Assembly (NCBI GenBank): GCA_964030475.1
Contig: CAXIPT010000006.1
Location: 3,097,507 to 3,161,506, forward strand
DNA: 64,000 nt
Source: Tethya wilhelma
Taxonomy: Eukaryota > Porifera > Demospongiae > Tethyida > Tethyidae
Direction: 5' to 3'
Both the position numbers and the translations under genes were made by a program. Shown here piece after piece: positions 36,591-48,970 of this stretch (position 1 is the stretch's first letter; each line of letters starts with the position of its first letter). The notes beneath the pieces were generated by a model that was given only the letters and a program-made list of their open reading frames with translations, did no database searches and had not been told where the DNA came from.

Positions 36591-37837
36591 CTCATGTGGA
36601 ATTTAAAAATGGCTGGGATTAAAGAGTGTGCAGTCGTTGAGATGCTGATTCATGGGCTACAGTCTCCCAATAAGAGCCCACCTCTAAAGGAACATGCCAA
36701 CATTCTCTCACTATCACTGGTTAACTGTGGTCTAACTTCAATAGCTTTCAACCAACTTGCAGATATCATCCCTCTCATGACTAACTTGAAGGAACTGGAT
36801 ATCAAAAATAACCCAGCTGGTAATGGTGGGTTAGTAAAACTCTTTCGTGCATTATCTCATCTCAAGCATTTGAGAAAACTTAACATACAGAAGACTTGCA
36901 ATAGTTGTTTTGACATTGTAGCGCTGTCTGGTTTGATAGCACCGTCTTCCAGTCTGAAGGAACTAGCTATAGGGGCTGGTCGCCGCAATGATTCGCCTGA
37001 AATTGTCAAGGCAATATTGAAGACTGTCCTCTCGCCATCATCACTGGAACACGTCAGACTGTTTATTTCATCTTTTTATAATGTCACATTATGTAATGAA
37101 AACAGCAATCTAACCATCTTAACTCTTGAGGTTTTAGTTTATATTCACCTACATTAACTGCATATGATCAATTTGCTAATATTGCCCCTTTCTTGATCAA
37201 CTTGAAGGAATTAGATATCAGTTTTAACACAGCAATTGAAGGTGGCTTAGTGAAGCTCTTTCATGCATTATCTTGTCTCAAACATTTCCAAGTACTCAAT
37301 CTATCTCGTGTTATAACTGGTTGTGCAGATCTTGAAGCTTTGTCTCATTTGATATCACCATCTTCTAGTCTAAAGAAACTATCAATTGGACCAGGTTTAA
37401 ACAAAGGCTTGCGTGAGTCAAACGAAATCAATGATGCAATGTTAAAGATTTTATTCTCACCATCATCACTTGAGCATTTGATCCTTACTGATGTACAAGA
37501 TGTATTTATTAGTGACCAAGTCTTCAAATTGCTGAAGGAAAATCACAACCTGACTGTGTTAGAATTAGAACAAGTATCCACATGGTTATTAGGATTTCTT
37601 TGTAAAGCACTGTGCAAGAATTCTCATTTGAAAGTCTTTTCATTTTCCGTGCGTCTTACTACAGCTACGCATGATTGGTTTGAAAATATAGCCTCATCAT
37701 TATTAGAGTTAATTCACACTAATCAAGTGTTAAAAACTTTGAAATTACGGTCAGATATCTCAATGAATCAATTTCTCACACTCAATAATGCTCTTCAATT
37801 TAACTCTGATCTGATGCTGGACACCAACATAGAATAA
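36591..37837 (+). pseudogene. NLR-6: C-terminal LRR half only, one frameshift
   Basis: Begins abruptly after the N at 36590 with coding sequence for MWNLKMAGIKECAVVEMLIHG, the segment just before the LRRs. Three to four LRR units follow (NILSLSLVNCGLTS..., ELDIKNNPAGNGG). Near 37130 the frame is lost (stop about 37155) and resumes around 37193 (INLKELDISFN). It stays open to the TAA at 37835-37837. The Death and NACHT portions are absent in this assembly. It could be the 3' half of a gene whose 5' half was misplaced. Confidence 0.78.
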
Positions 37838-38384
37838 TTATAATTTATCAATTTTTGACTTTAGCCATTGCTGTAGTATTAAAGTTGGTTGGGTGTCTCA
37901 TACTGACATGTAACTCCATACTTATATAGTTCATTCTCAGGTTCGTCCCTCTCTAGTGAGCAGTTTAAGTATCATTTTATTATTGTACACTGTTATTTCA
38001 ATTTTGGTATGTGTTGTGAATCAGAATCTGTAAATGTTGGATGGAACTATAGCTGTAGCAGTCTAATTAACAATTAATTTTATTATAGTCTTACTTTTAA
38101 TTAACTGATTAAATTATATAACCACAAATTTGAATATGCATTTTATTATTGAAATTTTGACTAAAGGTAGTGTCCCTAGGCCAGTCAAAAATTTTTTTGA
38201 CGATTCATATAATTGGAATGCCGTAGGGGTAGTAGGTCTTTTATACACCAAAATGATCCTTTCACTGCATGAGATCTATTCAAAAAACGTGCTTATAAAA
38301 CAAATAGGGTTAAATTCTGATTTTATTTTTTCTTGCTCCCCCTTTGAAAAAAAACTCAGTGTCATTGCACAATACGCGAAATTC
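37838..38384. other. Intergenic, no gene seen
   Basis: AT-rich flank of NLR-6, then a non-coding stretch that leads into a fold-back repeat. A plus-strand frame at 38130-38438 overlaps that repeat and has no recognisable protein features. Confidence 0.5.
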
Positions 38385-38553
38385 TATGCACACAGAACAG
38401 GTTTCAAGACAATAGGGGTTACCCGGTATGACAGTTGAGCTACATTTGCCCTAAATTGGATAAAAATATCGGAAATTTGGGGAAATTTGGGGCAAAATTA
38501 ATGTAGCTCAACTATCATACCCCCCTATTGTCTTGAAACTTGTTCTGTGTGCA
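38385..38553. repeat. Hairpin element
   Basis: Arms of about 75 bp: tatgcacacagaacaggttt / aaacttgttctgtgtgcata at the outside, with caagacaatagggg and agttgagctacat and their complements further in. The loop is short. Probably the end of a larger fold-back element; no coding potential. Confidence 0.7.
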
Positions 38554-38642
38554 TACAATTAATAGAGGTCCAGCTCCTTGTACAAAGATATTGACTGGAA
38601 ACTGGGCTGGGGATCCACATAGCTTGCTAGAAAATATAGCTT

Positions 38643-38832
38643 ATACCGTAAATCGTAAAAATTTCGTAGTTGATAAATTTTCGTAGTCGCTGCGGAGTAC
38701 GAAAATTAAACGCACGAAAAATTGCAAAATAGTGGGTGGGGCTGCGTAACGCGGCGATACTACGAAAATTATTCAACACGAAAATTTAACATGCGAAAAA
38801 ATTTTAACACAAAAATTTCGCGATTTACAGTA
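38643..38832. repeat. acgaaaatt-type MITE
   Basis: Inverted ends taccgtaaatcg and cgatttacagta enclose repeated acgaaaatt/aattttcgt motifs, about 190 bp. Related degraded sequence occurs at about 12715-12885 and 20640-20790. Confidence 0.6.
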
Positions 38833-38999
38833 CATATAATATGTGTGTGACTGTGTGTTCCATGTGCACCCATGCAATTTCTGATTTCTACTTTATGCGT
38901 TTATATTTTTTGTATGCATGTACGTATACATGACAACAATACTACCACAAACACTACTGTATTATGATTGTCAGTGTTCCACCGTATACTTGATCGTGT

Positions 39000-39412
39000 T
39001 CCATGGGTGCTCCACCATCTCCTTCTCTGTCCTTAGCCTTTTTTTACTACCAGAGACAATGTCATCAATACAAAGAAACAAAATGGCCATCTACAAGGAA
39101 CAAAAACAACACGCACTCTTGACACCATGGCCAGCACACTAACATTACACCAAATGGAACGATAGCTGTAGCAGTCTAACAATTAAAGATGTCCCTAATA
39201 TACAGTTGGACCAAAACTAGCTATAAACTTAAACTACACATTTTAGTGGCTGAGGATGCAGTAGAAGAATCACTGCTTACCTCAATGGCTGACTTGAATG
39301 TCAACAGTTTAACTGAGAGAGGTTCCCACACTCCCAACTCATTCATATCCGCTAGCACTCCACTGTCACCATCAACACCCCACCGTGGGTTGGCACTAGC
39401 AACATTCTTAGC
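39000..39412 (-). pseudogene. CCT3: CCT3 tail, copy D
   Basis: The penultimate CCT3 exon (39281-39412) is intact in frame (encoding NPRWGVDGDSGVLADMNELG). The last exon (about 39000-39100) has small changes after DIVSG that shift the frame and remove the usual stop. The intron has the empty site of the transposon found in copy B. It lies about 1.2 kb after NLR-6 in convergent orientation. It is a relic. Confidence 0.78.
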
Positions 39413-40556
39413 CTGCATGGAGATAGAGTGAGATGACAAGCAAGAGTGATACCTAAATAGAATATATACATGGACACTACTAGGTGTCTACATAAAGTAA
39501 TCCAATAGCACACTAACTCACTCTCAATGAAGTGAGCACTCTGATGGTATTAACAGGGGGGAGGGGAGATCTGATTATTAAGGTTAATCTTTAAATTGGT
39601 AGTACCTTTTAAATTCCTTTTACTGTTAATGCCAATTTTTATTTATTAAATTTTTGCCAATAAACTTGTATTAAGCTGTTGTAGTTGATTGTTCTAGTTA
39701 GGTGAGTTTGGGTACATATGTGCTCACAACCACATGTGTAACACAATTTATCAGGGTTGCTTACCATCCATCAATATCTTTAGGCTAGCTTGCAGTGACA
39801 CAGTCCAGAGCCACTTGGTTGTAAGTGTGTCAGTGGAGCATCTTGGAGCATTCTGGCTGCTTCAGGAGTACAAACACTCAAACACAGCCTCCAGCAGCAG
39901 CAGCAGCAGCAGCTGGGTGGTGAAGACACATGGACAGAGAGAGAGAGAGAAAAGAAGACACTATAATACAATCATAAAACAGTGAATAGGAGTGAGTGTG
40001 TGCACTATAGGAGATGTGAGTACATTATGTGTGAGACTGTCAGTGAGAGCTAGCACATTCACAAGTGGTTGTATGGTTGTAGTTTTATCTCCATGGAAAC
40101 ACCAATTGTTTCAACTCTCAATTCTATAGTCCAATATACTAGGAAAATGGGAAGTGAGTGTGTAACTGTTTGTTAGTGAGGACAGTCATGATACAGTGTA
40201 GGTTTTAGTGTGTGTTAGCTGTAGTGGTAGTAGGAGAGAGGCTGAGAGTCCACTCCTCAGTCCATCCTCCATCACTGAGGAGGAGATGAAGACAAGGACT
40301 ACCATCATCACGATCAACTACACCACAACACAACAAACACAACACTACACACAATAATGTCATACTTTAGTCTTATAGTGAAACATACCCTGTATTTTAT
40401 AATTAACCTTCATGTATTCCTAACAATCATAGTAATGTAACAGTAAATTTAAATAATTCTTACAATGTAAAGTCATACAATCACCACAATATAGATGTTG
40501 TACAGGCTGGTTAAGTTTTGAATTAATTTTCTAATAAATTTACAATAACTCAGTTA
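39413..40556. repeat. Cluster spacer, copy 4
   Basis: Same blocks as 22452-23520, including a (cag)n run near 39893-39912, leading directly into the 3' end of the second Eph-like gene. The order spacer, Eph-like gene (-), NLR (+) is the same as at 6677-20490. No gene seen. Confidence 0.7.
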
Positions 40557-41013
40557 TTAGTTGATTGTAAAATATTGAGGGTGGGCATGGAAATCACGTC
40601 CACAGCCTTGAGGGATCACATTGAAGTAGTGCTGACCAAGAGGAACATTTTCAACAGTATAAGGACTGGAACCTGCACAATATCAAAGAAGTCATATACA
40701 GATCAATCAATGCGAACACGTATATAATTATGCTTACATACATTCAACAGATTCACTTCTGTCCAGAATACATCTGTAGCCACTGGTGAGTCCAGTTCCT
40801 TCAAACTCAAATGTCACTGTGTTTCTGTCAATAGTTCTTCCTCGATTCTGTTGCACCACAACACAGAACTCATCATCTCCATGGACCCAGATCCTGTTTC
40901 TAGCTACAGCTCTCCTCTCTTGAGGTCTAGAAGGATCTCTGGCTATCACACGCAATGTGTAGTCACCAGGAGGGATTCCAGTTCTCTCAAACACACCATC
41001 AGAACCTTTTATC

Positions 41014-41067
<54 letters not shown>

Positions 41068-41094
41068 CAATCAAGCCTTGTCATGTCACATGCT

Positions 41095-41131
<37 letters not shown>

Positions 41132-41314
41132 TATAGTTGCATGACCCTTAAGTGGGGGGCACTTGATGCATGGTCGAGTGCAGCACACTTAAGGGCATGC
41201 AGCTATTTTGTTTGCCATTGACCCCCTGTGACCCTTAGCTTCTCTATTGTCACCTCTACCCATGCAACCAGTAACTGGCAATTAGCTTATAAGAACTTTG
41301 GTTGCAAGGCAATG

Positions 41315-41353
<39 letters not shown>

Positions 41354-41694
41354 TTATAGTTGCATCGCCTCATTGACAAGTGGTAAGCATGAGAGCTGCA
41401 ACTAATTTGTTGGAAGTTTTATTACACTGTGACTTTTTCCAAAGCAGTCACATGTCACTAGGTATAAACTACTTGAACTACTACTGTTGCCTAGTAACTT
41501 TCAACAAACTCAAATGCTTACCACTATAGGCAATGCAGCTATTTTGTTTGAAGTTTATTTTTCCAAAGCAATCACATGCTACTAAGTAAACTGAATATTC
41601 TCCTTACTATACTGTTCCCACCAGTAATACAAAACACTTAAACACTTATAAACTGCTTAAACTACTACTGTTGCTTAGTAACTTTCAACACACA

Positions 41695-41725
<31 letters not shown>

Positions 41726-43415
41726 ATACACACTGGAAAAACTGCTTACAGTTAACTCTTGTATTGTTCAAGTTTGTGAGGTGACACTCTATTGAAACAC
41801 CAGGCCTGTTGGTTTCAAACTCAGCATAGAGTCTATCCACATCAAGAATAGGTGTGTTGTTGACAAAGAACACCTCAAGTGCTGCATATAGAAAGGAGTA
41901 TATAGTACAACAAATTAACTTCAATAAAAATAGGTGCCCTAAATATGACAAACTATTCAAAGACTGTAGCATACCTGGTAGTTCAAACTGCACTCCGCCA
42001 ACTGGAATTCCTCCAAAGGCTTCTTGTCGCTGGACAATGAGACTATGACCACCATGAGCTAACTGAGACAGAGCAACTTCATATGGGAACAAACCTGAAA
42101 TAAAACGGTGCAAGCAATAGTCTCCTTTTACAGACACTCTCTGTGACAACTTACAAGCTTCAGGTAGTTCAAAATCTACAGAACACAGGATATCATCTCT
42201 GTTTACACCATCCAAAGTTGGGCAACTAAAGCTAACAACATCATCAGAGACAAAAGCATTGCATTCACCGATTTCAGCTGCACAGTTAATGAGTCCATGT
42301 GTGTGTGATGATGCATAGCATGTTATGTGTATACATGAATCAGAATTCTACTAGTATTATATAATGTTACCATCATCATCTTCAATGACAACTAGAATAA
42401 CATTGTTCAGTGTCAGTAGTCTCTCCTCATCCAGTGGAGATGCATCACCCTCAAGCACGATCAGATAGCCTTCATTAAGTTCAGTCTCACTGTCATCCCT
42501 TGGTCTATTGAGAAATACATTCTTTCCAATAGCAGAGTTGAAGCTAAACGATTGAATAGTCTCATCGAAATCCAAACCTGAAAAAGAAATGTAAACCATC
42601 CATGTATATTTTATAGGTATATAAATAAACAGAGGGAACAGATGATCATGCACTTACGATCAGCTGGCTCTGTGAGTGCCATGGATGGGAAGGCAGTGTT
42701 GAGGTCAAATAAAGGATGTCGATCTTGGAACTCATCGTAAGTGAGTGGCACTGTTCGAACCACAACTCCACCCGCAATAGGACCTCCAGATAGAGAAATG
42801 ATGCTACTAATGTTGACCATGCCAGATTCTGGGACAAAAATTGTTCTTGGTCTGGAATTAAAATGTCGAACATAGAAATCCACATATAGAGCTGCAATGA
42901 AATGGAGGTATGTATATATACAATACAAAACAAAGGTATTTTCAAATAAGTTGGATACTCTGAGTGTGAAGTAGGTAACCTTCAGTGGTAGCTCCCTCAG
43001 GTTCTGTTTCTGTGAGTGGAGAAATGAAAGCACAAAATATCAATTCATTGTTAATAGATATACAGCAGGGAGACAGATTACCAATGGGTCCAGTTCCATT
43101 AAAAACAATAACATCAGAAGCAAACTCTCCATCAGTTGAACCGACACTAATGAAGAGTTCAGCTGGTCCAATTGGAAACTTAGATGAATTGACTTCAATA
43201 GATCCTAAGTCACCTATATACATAGAAGGAACACATAGAAGGATAAACCATCGGGATATAATATGGGGGGGGGGGTCATCCTCACAATTATGAATGATAG
43301 TTAGATCACCAAAGGAACAAGAAGTAAAGCTAGGTTCTCCACCAATAGCCATACACTTGAAGGTTAAAAGGTCATGATATGCCTCGATCAAGATGCAGTT
43401 TACGTTAAACACTGC
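40557..43415 (-). pseudogene. Eph-like multidomain gene, copy 2, N-terminal part missing
   Basis: Minus-strand exons correspond one to one with the 3' half of copy 1: two-exon Cys modules (from about 43415), a Calx-beta-like pair (about 42655-42890 and 42360-42580), further modules (about 42150-42275, 41990-42100, 41730-41885, 40740-41010) and the terminal exon with stop at 40557-40559. Residues such as VPLGQHYFNVIPQGCGRDF match copy 1 VPLGEHHFRVIPQGCGRSF. The exons look open, but no signal peptide, LBD, FN3 or EGF exons are present between 43415 and the N at 43524. The 5' part is lost or lies elsewhere (perhaps 52640-53800). Expanded GT/CA tracts fill its introns. Likely a secreted protein family as for copy 1. 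Confidence 0.7.
41017..41130. repeat. (GT)n followed by (CA)n microsatellites
   Basis: A GT run of about 45 bp and, after a 35-bp gap, a CA run of about 30 bp. Together they could pair as a hairpin. Further CA tracts are at about 41321-41351 and 41692-41728. All lie in or next to introns of Eph-like copy 2. Confidence 0.85.
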
Positions 43416-43524
43416 ACCAACAAAATATTACAACAGCACAGAATTAATCTAGCTTAAAGACAATTATCATACTACAATCCATGCAGGAGACAAAACAACA
43501 CTCAGTTATACACCCTCTCCAGTN

Positions 43525-43735
43525 TAAAAGGTTATGAGGCTTTAAATACCCTCTGGTTTAGCAAAAATTTCAAAATATTCCAATATTTAGACGCCTTTAA
43601 TTGGGAAGCCAAACAAGGTATGAAGATGAGATTTCACCTGACAATATAAAGTCATTAGTACTACACACATACCAAGTTTCAACAAAATCGGAGATGGTCA
43701 GTTGCAAATTTTTGCTGAACTGATTTGGAATTACC
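43525..43735. repeat. 210-bp repeat following an N, shared with 52278-52487
   Basis: Starts taaaaggttatgaggcttta immediately after the N and ends tgatttggaatta. It is practically identical to 52278-52487, but the flanks after it differ: here tatgaagagtccc, there cataaagtaagcc. These are the two sides of one uninterrupted site in the unit-1 intergenic region (about 17035-17050). The sequence is thus probably one end of a palindromic element inserted in the promoter region of NLR-7. Confidence 0.7.
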
Positions 43736-43959
43736 CTATGAAGAGTCCCAGGCTTAGTCTCGCTAGACTTATATCCCAGGCTATGGCTACACTCCAAATG
43801 CAACTTGGATTCAAAAGATGAGAATTTGGTTATATGTCTCTCCATGCATGATGCAGGAACTTGTAGCCTCGTTCTTATCCTGCAGAGTCAATTTGAACTT
43901 TGAACTTTGATGCCCTGACTTTGTTGACGACCACTTACCCAGTCCGCCCTCAAGACAAG

Positions 43960-46900
43960 ATGACTTCCAAGCCAGCTCTTACTCCTGATCTAGAAATCTA
44001 CTTCAGTACTGTTCCTCAGGAGAACAGATTCAAACTGGACAAGAGCCTTGACTATGATCATGATGGTGTCCAAAGGGACCTTGGTACAATTGCCACTGCA
44101 ATTGACCAGTGGGAAGGAAGAATAGCTGAAGAGCTTCAGTTGACCAGACCTGAGATAGAAGCTATCAGAACAAAGTACCCTGGGGATCTACCCTTACAAA
44201 CGTGAGTCCCTTTTACTATTTGGCCATTTTTCATCAGTACATTTGGTTCACTCTGTAGAAAAGCAGCCTTACAGAAGTGGCAGGAGAAGTTTAGTCCCAT
44301 GGCTACCTATAGAGCTCTGATTACAGCATTTGTGAGAGCTGGCAGGGGAGACTGTGCTGAGGCAGTTTGTAAAGTACTTCAAGCAGTTCAAGGTACTTTA
44401 AATTATTTCTGCAGGTGCAAGTAGCCTAAGTTTATGAGGTACGTACAGTAGCTAAACAAATTTTCCAATGTAGGTTCTCAACCTGGCAGTCAAAGTGTAC
44501 CCCAGGCAATCCAGTGCTATGCCATGTACCTCAAAGGAGTTTATGAAAGTGCAATTGTGTCATCAGACAAGTTCCCAAACCTCACATGTGGGAAATTTAT
44601 CAACCTTGCTCTCGTGAAGAGTGGTCGAGTCAGTCGCTCAGAAGCAGATGAGTTCACAAGAGCTACTCTTCATGGACATGTCGATGAGATCCTTCAGAAG
44701 AAGGAGCCCATCAAACTGGAGGAGGTGATGAAGCCAGTAGAAGGTCAGGATAAAATGAAGTGTGTCTACATACATGGTGCACCTGGTATTGGGAAGAGCA
44801 CGTGTATGGGTGAGCTTTGTAGGAGGTGGGATGAAATTGATGCTTTGAAAGAATATTCACTAGTCATTTTTCTGAGGCTACGTGAGAAACGAGTGCAAGA
44901 AGCAAAGAGTGTAAAAGATCTTTGTTCACTGTATGACCATGATAGCAGCATACAGGTAGCAGCCGAGATGAAAGCGTGCGAGGGGAAGGGTGTATTGTTT
45001 GTACTAGACGGCTTTGATGAACTCCCTGCTTCTTTACGCAAACAAGATTCCATATTTACTAAGCTTATTTGTGGTACATACCTATCCCACTGTACAGTGC
45101 TGGTTACTAGTCGTCCTTCTGCTACTGCAGACCTTCTTAAGGTAGCCCGCCCTCAGATACATAAGCAAATAGAAGTGATAGGCTTTACTCAAGAGCACAT
45201 TGAGCAGTATGCTAGAGCCTTCTTTGCTTCCCAACCTGAAGTGCTAGCTAACTTCTTGACCTACATATCCACCCATCCGGCTATCAAAAGTTTGATGTAC
45301 ATTCCATTGAATTGTGCTATAATAGTAGAAATCTACAATTACAAAAGAACAGCCAATAGACCTATTCCCCAAACCATGACTCAACTCTATACTGAGATGA
45401 GTCTGACACTACTGCAGCGACACATAGGTGAGGATGATCTATTAGCCAAGAAACTCCCTGAAAGGTTAGAAGACCTTCCACCTCCACTACTTGAACCATT
45501 CTGTTCATTGGCTGAGCTTGCCTTTGATGGTCTTGAATCTAATGATGTGATTTTTCACAACCTTTCCAATAGCTTTGTCCATTTTGGCTTCATGAATTCC
45601 CCAACAGAGCTGTACATGGGGAGAAAAGCTTCAGTCTCTCATAGCTTCTTGCATCTCACCTTACAGGAGTTTCTAGCTGCTTTTCACATTTCTCAGGCCT
45701 CACCAAGTGATCAACAGAGTGTGTTTGAGAAACATTGTGGTACAAAAGTTGGTTGGGATATGGTCTGGAGGTTTGTAGCTGGTCTGAGTGGTTTCCATGG
45801 AATTGGGTGGGATGTGGTCAAATCAAAAAAAGGGAAAACTTCTGACGGAGTAACATTGCCTTTTTTTATAGAGTGTTTATATGAAGCACAAGAAAAAGCA
45901 GACTGTGACTTAGTATTGGAAGGAGGATCTGAAGTCATCCATTTTGGGGGTACTAATTTACTTGATGCAGTTGATTGCTATGCTGTTGGTTATTGTGTAG
46001 CAAATAGTAAGCATATGTGGAGATTAGAAATGGATAGGAATGAGAAGTGTGAAGTAGTTGAGATGCTGATTCATGGGCTACAGTCTCCCAATAAGAGCCC
46101 ACCTCTAAAGGAACATCCAAAAATTCTCTCACTATCACTGGCTGACTGTGATCTAACTTCAGTAGCTTTCAACCAACTTGCAGACGTCATCCCTCTCATG
46201 ACCAACTTGGAGGAACTAGATATCCAAGGAAATTCAGTTGGTAATGGTGGGTTAGTAAAACTCCTTCAAGCATTATCTCATCTAAAATATATTGAAATAC
46301 TTATAATACGGAACACTAACATTGGCTCCCTTGACATTGATATTTTATCTTATTTGATGTCAGTATCTTCTAGTATGAAAAAAGTAGGGGTTGGCAGCCG
46401 TGATGATTCATGTGAAATTATCAAGTCAACATTGAAAACAGTCCTCCAGCCATCATCACTTGAGCATGTTAGCCTATGTTTACCTTTTGCCATTGTTACA
46501 TTGCTTGAAGAAAATAGCAACCTGACCACTTTAACTTTTGAGCCTAACTGTCTAACACCTTATTCAACTGCTTTCAATCAAATTGCTGACTTCATCCCTT
46601 TCTTGGCCAACTTAGAGGAGTTCAATATCAGTTTTAACCCAGCAAATGATGGTGGAATTGTGAAGCTCTTACATACGTTATCTCATCTTAAGTGTTTACA
46701 AGTGCTAAATTTAGTTGGTGTTATCTCTGGTTGTGAAGATCTTAAAGCTCTGTCTCATTTAATATCACCATCTTCTAGTGTCAAGAAACTATCAATTGGA
46801 CCAGCAGTGTCTGAAGACTTATGTAACTTTATGTTTGAAAACATTGAGTCACCTGAAATCAATGATGCAATGTTAAAGATTATATTCTCACCATCATCAC

Positions 46901-47340
46901 TGGAACATTTGATCCTTACTGGCATGACAGTTGTTACTGAGAGTAATCAAGCTTTTGAATTATTGAGGGAAAATAATAACCTGAATCACTTAGAAATAAG
47001 TAATGTATCCCCAAAAATATCTAACTTAGTCACTGCAGTACTGTGCAAGAATTTTCGTTTGAAAGTCTTTAGAATATCATTGGATATTCTGTTCAACTAT
47101 TATAGTCTCAAAGATATTGTCCCATCTGTAGTTGAGCTACTTTGTAGTAATCAAGTTCTAAAAACTTTGATATTACACAATTCTATCTCTCAGGATGAGC
47201 TTCTCACACTCAGCGATGCTCTTAAATTTAATCACACCTTAGAAACCCTTAATGTTGGAGATTCTCGTGAAGTTACTCACATGCACCCTGATCTTGATAA
47301 ACAAATGCTGGACACACGTATAGCTAGAATATTAAGTTGA
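43960..47340 (+). CDS. NLR-7: Death (type A)-NACHT-LRR receptor, intact
   Basis: Exons 43960-44201, 44259-44392 and 44474-47340 (phases 2 and 1) give 1080 residues without interruption. Residues 1 to about 125 form the type-A Death domain (DLGTIATAIDQWEGRIAEEL...). Walker A GAPGIGKST lies at about 227-235 and Walker B LFVLDGFDELP at about 300-310. LRR units run from about residue 680 to near the C-terminus. The ATG at 43960 is the only in-frame ATG of exon 1 before the domain and equals the 17274 ATG of NLR-2. Introns are only about 57 and 81 bp. The upstream 160 bp are nearly the same as in NLR-2, and both genes stand head to head with an Eph-like gene. Proposed role: cytosolic sensor of the NLR family. 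Ligand and partner are unknown. Confidence 0.9.
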
Positions 47341-48170
47341 TTCCTGTTTTCCAACTTCAACCGTGCATTGCTCATTATAATTATTAGTAAGTTAATGCAT
47401 AATAATTTGTTTGACAAAGCTTATTGTCAATCTTCTGTCTTTAACATTATTAATAACTTGATTGTTATAATAATTATTATTTGATCTACGGCATGCAGAC
47501 ATTTCAATTTCAATGAAAGGCACCATATGCATGGTGCACAACCCTCGGCGTATATACACTGTGATAAATGCAATACAATATTTATTGCATGCATTATAAT
47601 GAGGCAATGAGGAAGGATATCGAGGCATATCAGATATCAGTCATGACGTATACTGTCAGCATTGCAATCTCATGTAAAACACACTTTCTATACTTTACTG
47701 CAGCTGTATAACATCGAGGCTGGCAATGCATGCAGACTGTACTGTGCATGGGCGTGGCTACTTAGGCAACGTCGCGATCATAATATTATCACAAGCTATC
47801 TTGCTGCAGAGTTTGCAAAACATAAGCGCTTGGACTAGAAATACTCTGTTACGTCTAAGCATTTATACTAGAGTCAGTGTCGCTATCTCAGACTTCCTAG
47901 TGTTTTAGCGAGGTGCAGCTAGCGCACGATCAGGCGCTAGGCAACTCTCGTTAGCTAGCTCGCTATATATATTACGTAGTGCTATAGTGGGTGGGGCCAC
48001 GTAGCCAAAATGGCCGCCCGAGCGATGGGTCGGACTGAAAATCCTGGCATAGCTCAAGAACTATAAGCTTTTAGCTTCTGATACACATATTTTTTTTAGA
48101 TGAACATCAGTACTCCATGCTTATGTCCTTAATTTTCAGAGTAGACTTGCTGTTCTTCAGATTAAGAGTG

Positions 48171-48206
<36 letters not shown>

Positions 48207-48340
48207 GAAAAAACGACTACTATAACCCTTTCGGCCTGTTTCACATGCCGAGGGTTAATTAAAGGCTCAATATTTGTATCCCCCCCCCAACACACACACA
48301 CACCAAAATGTTATTAATTCTTCTGATTACTTTCTATTTA
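47341..48340. other. Intergenic between NLR-7 and the DARS2 exon
   Basis: No gene established. A CpG-richer patch at about 47745-48030 ends with gccaaaatggccgcccgag, which resembles a YY1-type promoter motif and could belong to a promoter or first exon. A (CA)n tract lies at 48174-48204. Confidence 0.4.
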
Positions 48341-48341
48341 G

Positions 48342-48491
48342 GTTGATGTAGAGATGTCTTTTGTCGATGTGAATGGAATAATGAATTTAGTTGAAGATTT
48401 GATAATATCAACTCTGTCAGTTGCTACTCCTCACTTAAAGTTCACACAGAAACCATTTCCTCAGATGTCTTATCCACAAGCAATGGAAAAG
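48342..48491 (+). pseudogene. Isolated exon of mitochondrial aspartyl-tRNA synthetase (DARS2-like)
   Basis: After a consensus acceptor (tttctatttag) an open exon encodes VDVEMSFVDVNGIMNLVEDL, then KPFPQMSYPQAMEK, and a GT donor follows (gtaaca). The EMSFVD-GI--L-E-L and PFP-M-Y-EA pattern is that of bacterial-type/mitochondrial aspartyl-tRNA synthetases, which charge mitochondrial tRNA-Asp. The next expected segment (YG-DKPD) is not found downstream before the N at 48970, and no upstream exons are recognised. It is a stranded exon or part of a gene broken by the assembly. Confidence 0.6.
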
Positions 48492-48969
48492 GTAACAGTG
48501 AACTTGATGGTATCCTATTATATACTTATCAAAATTACTCAGTAGTTGCTATCACAAGGGGTGATCACTAATGTATTCACTCTACTTGATCCACAGTGAG
48601 GGCTGCCGTAACCTCATGACATATCTGAATATCCTTTGTGATTTCATGACCACAGTCCAACTAACTCTAGCTAAATTATAAGTCAAAATAAAATTCCTGT
48701 TAACGGTTCTTTTGTATGCTCGTGTTACCCTTGGCATGTAATTGAAGCCTCATAGGAATGTAGAAAACGTTGAAACATAGAGCAACCTTCACGCCGTTGA
48801 TAAACCGGAAATAGCTAAAATACTCATATTGAACGAACAACTGCAAAAAATATAAGACACCCAGGGCACGCATATGCATATGCGCGAAGACTTTGGATTT
48901 ACTCGTAAAGAACAACGTCCATGGGATCGAAATTTGTGAAACAAATCTCGAGGCTAGCTGTAGCTCCTA
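48492..48969. other. No gene seen
   Basis: Mixed sequence between the DARS2-like exon and the single N at 48970. Small open frames on the minus strand look random. Confidence 0.4.
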
Positions 48970-48970
48970 N

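Noticed and set aside
47726..47908. CpG-richer frame that could be a first exon of the DARS2-like gene
   Set aside because: No targeting-peptide or synthetase pattern could be supported.
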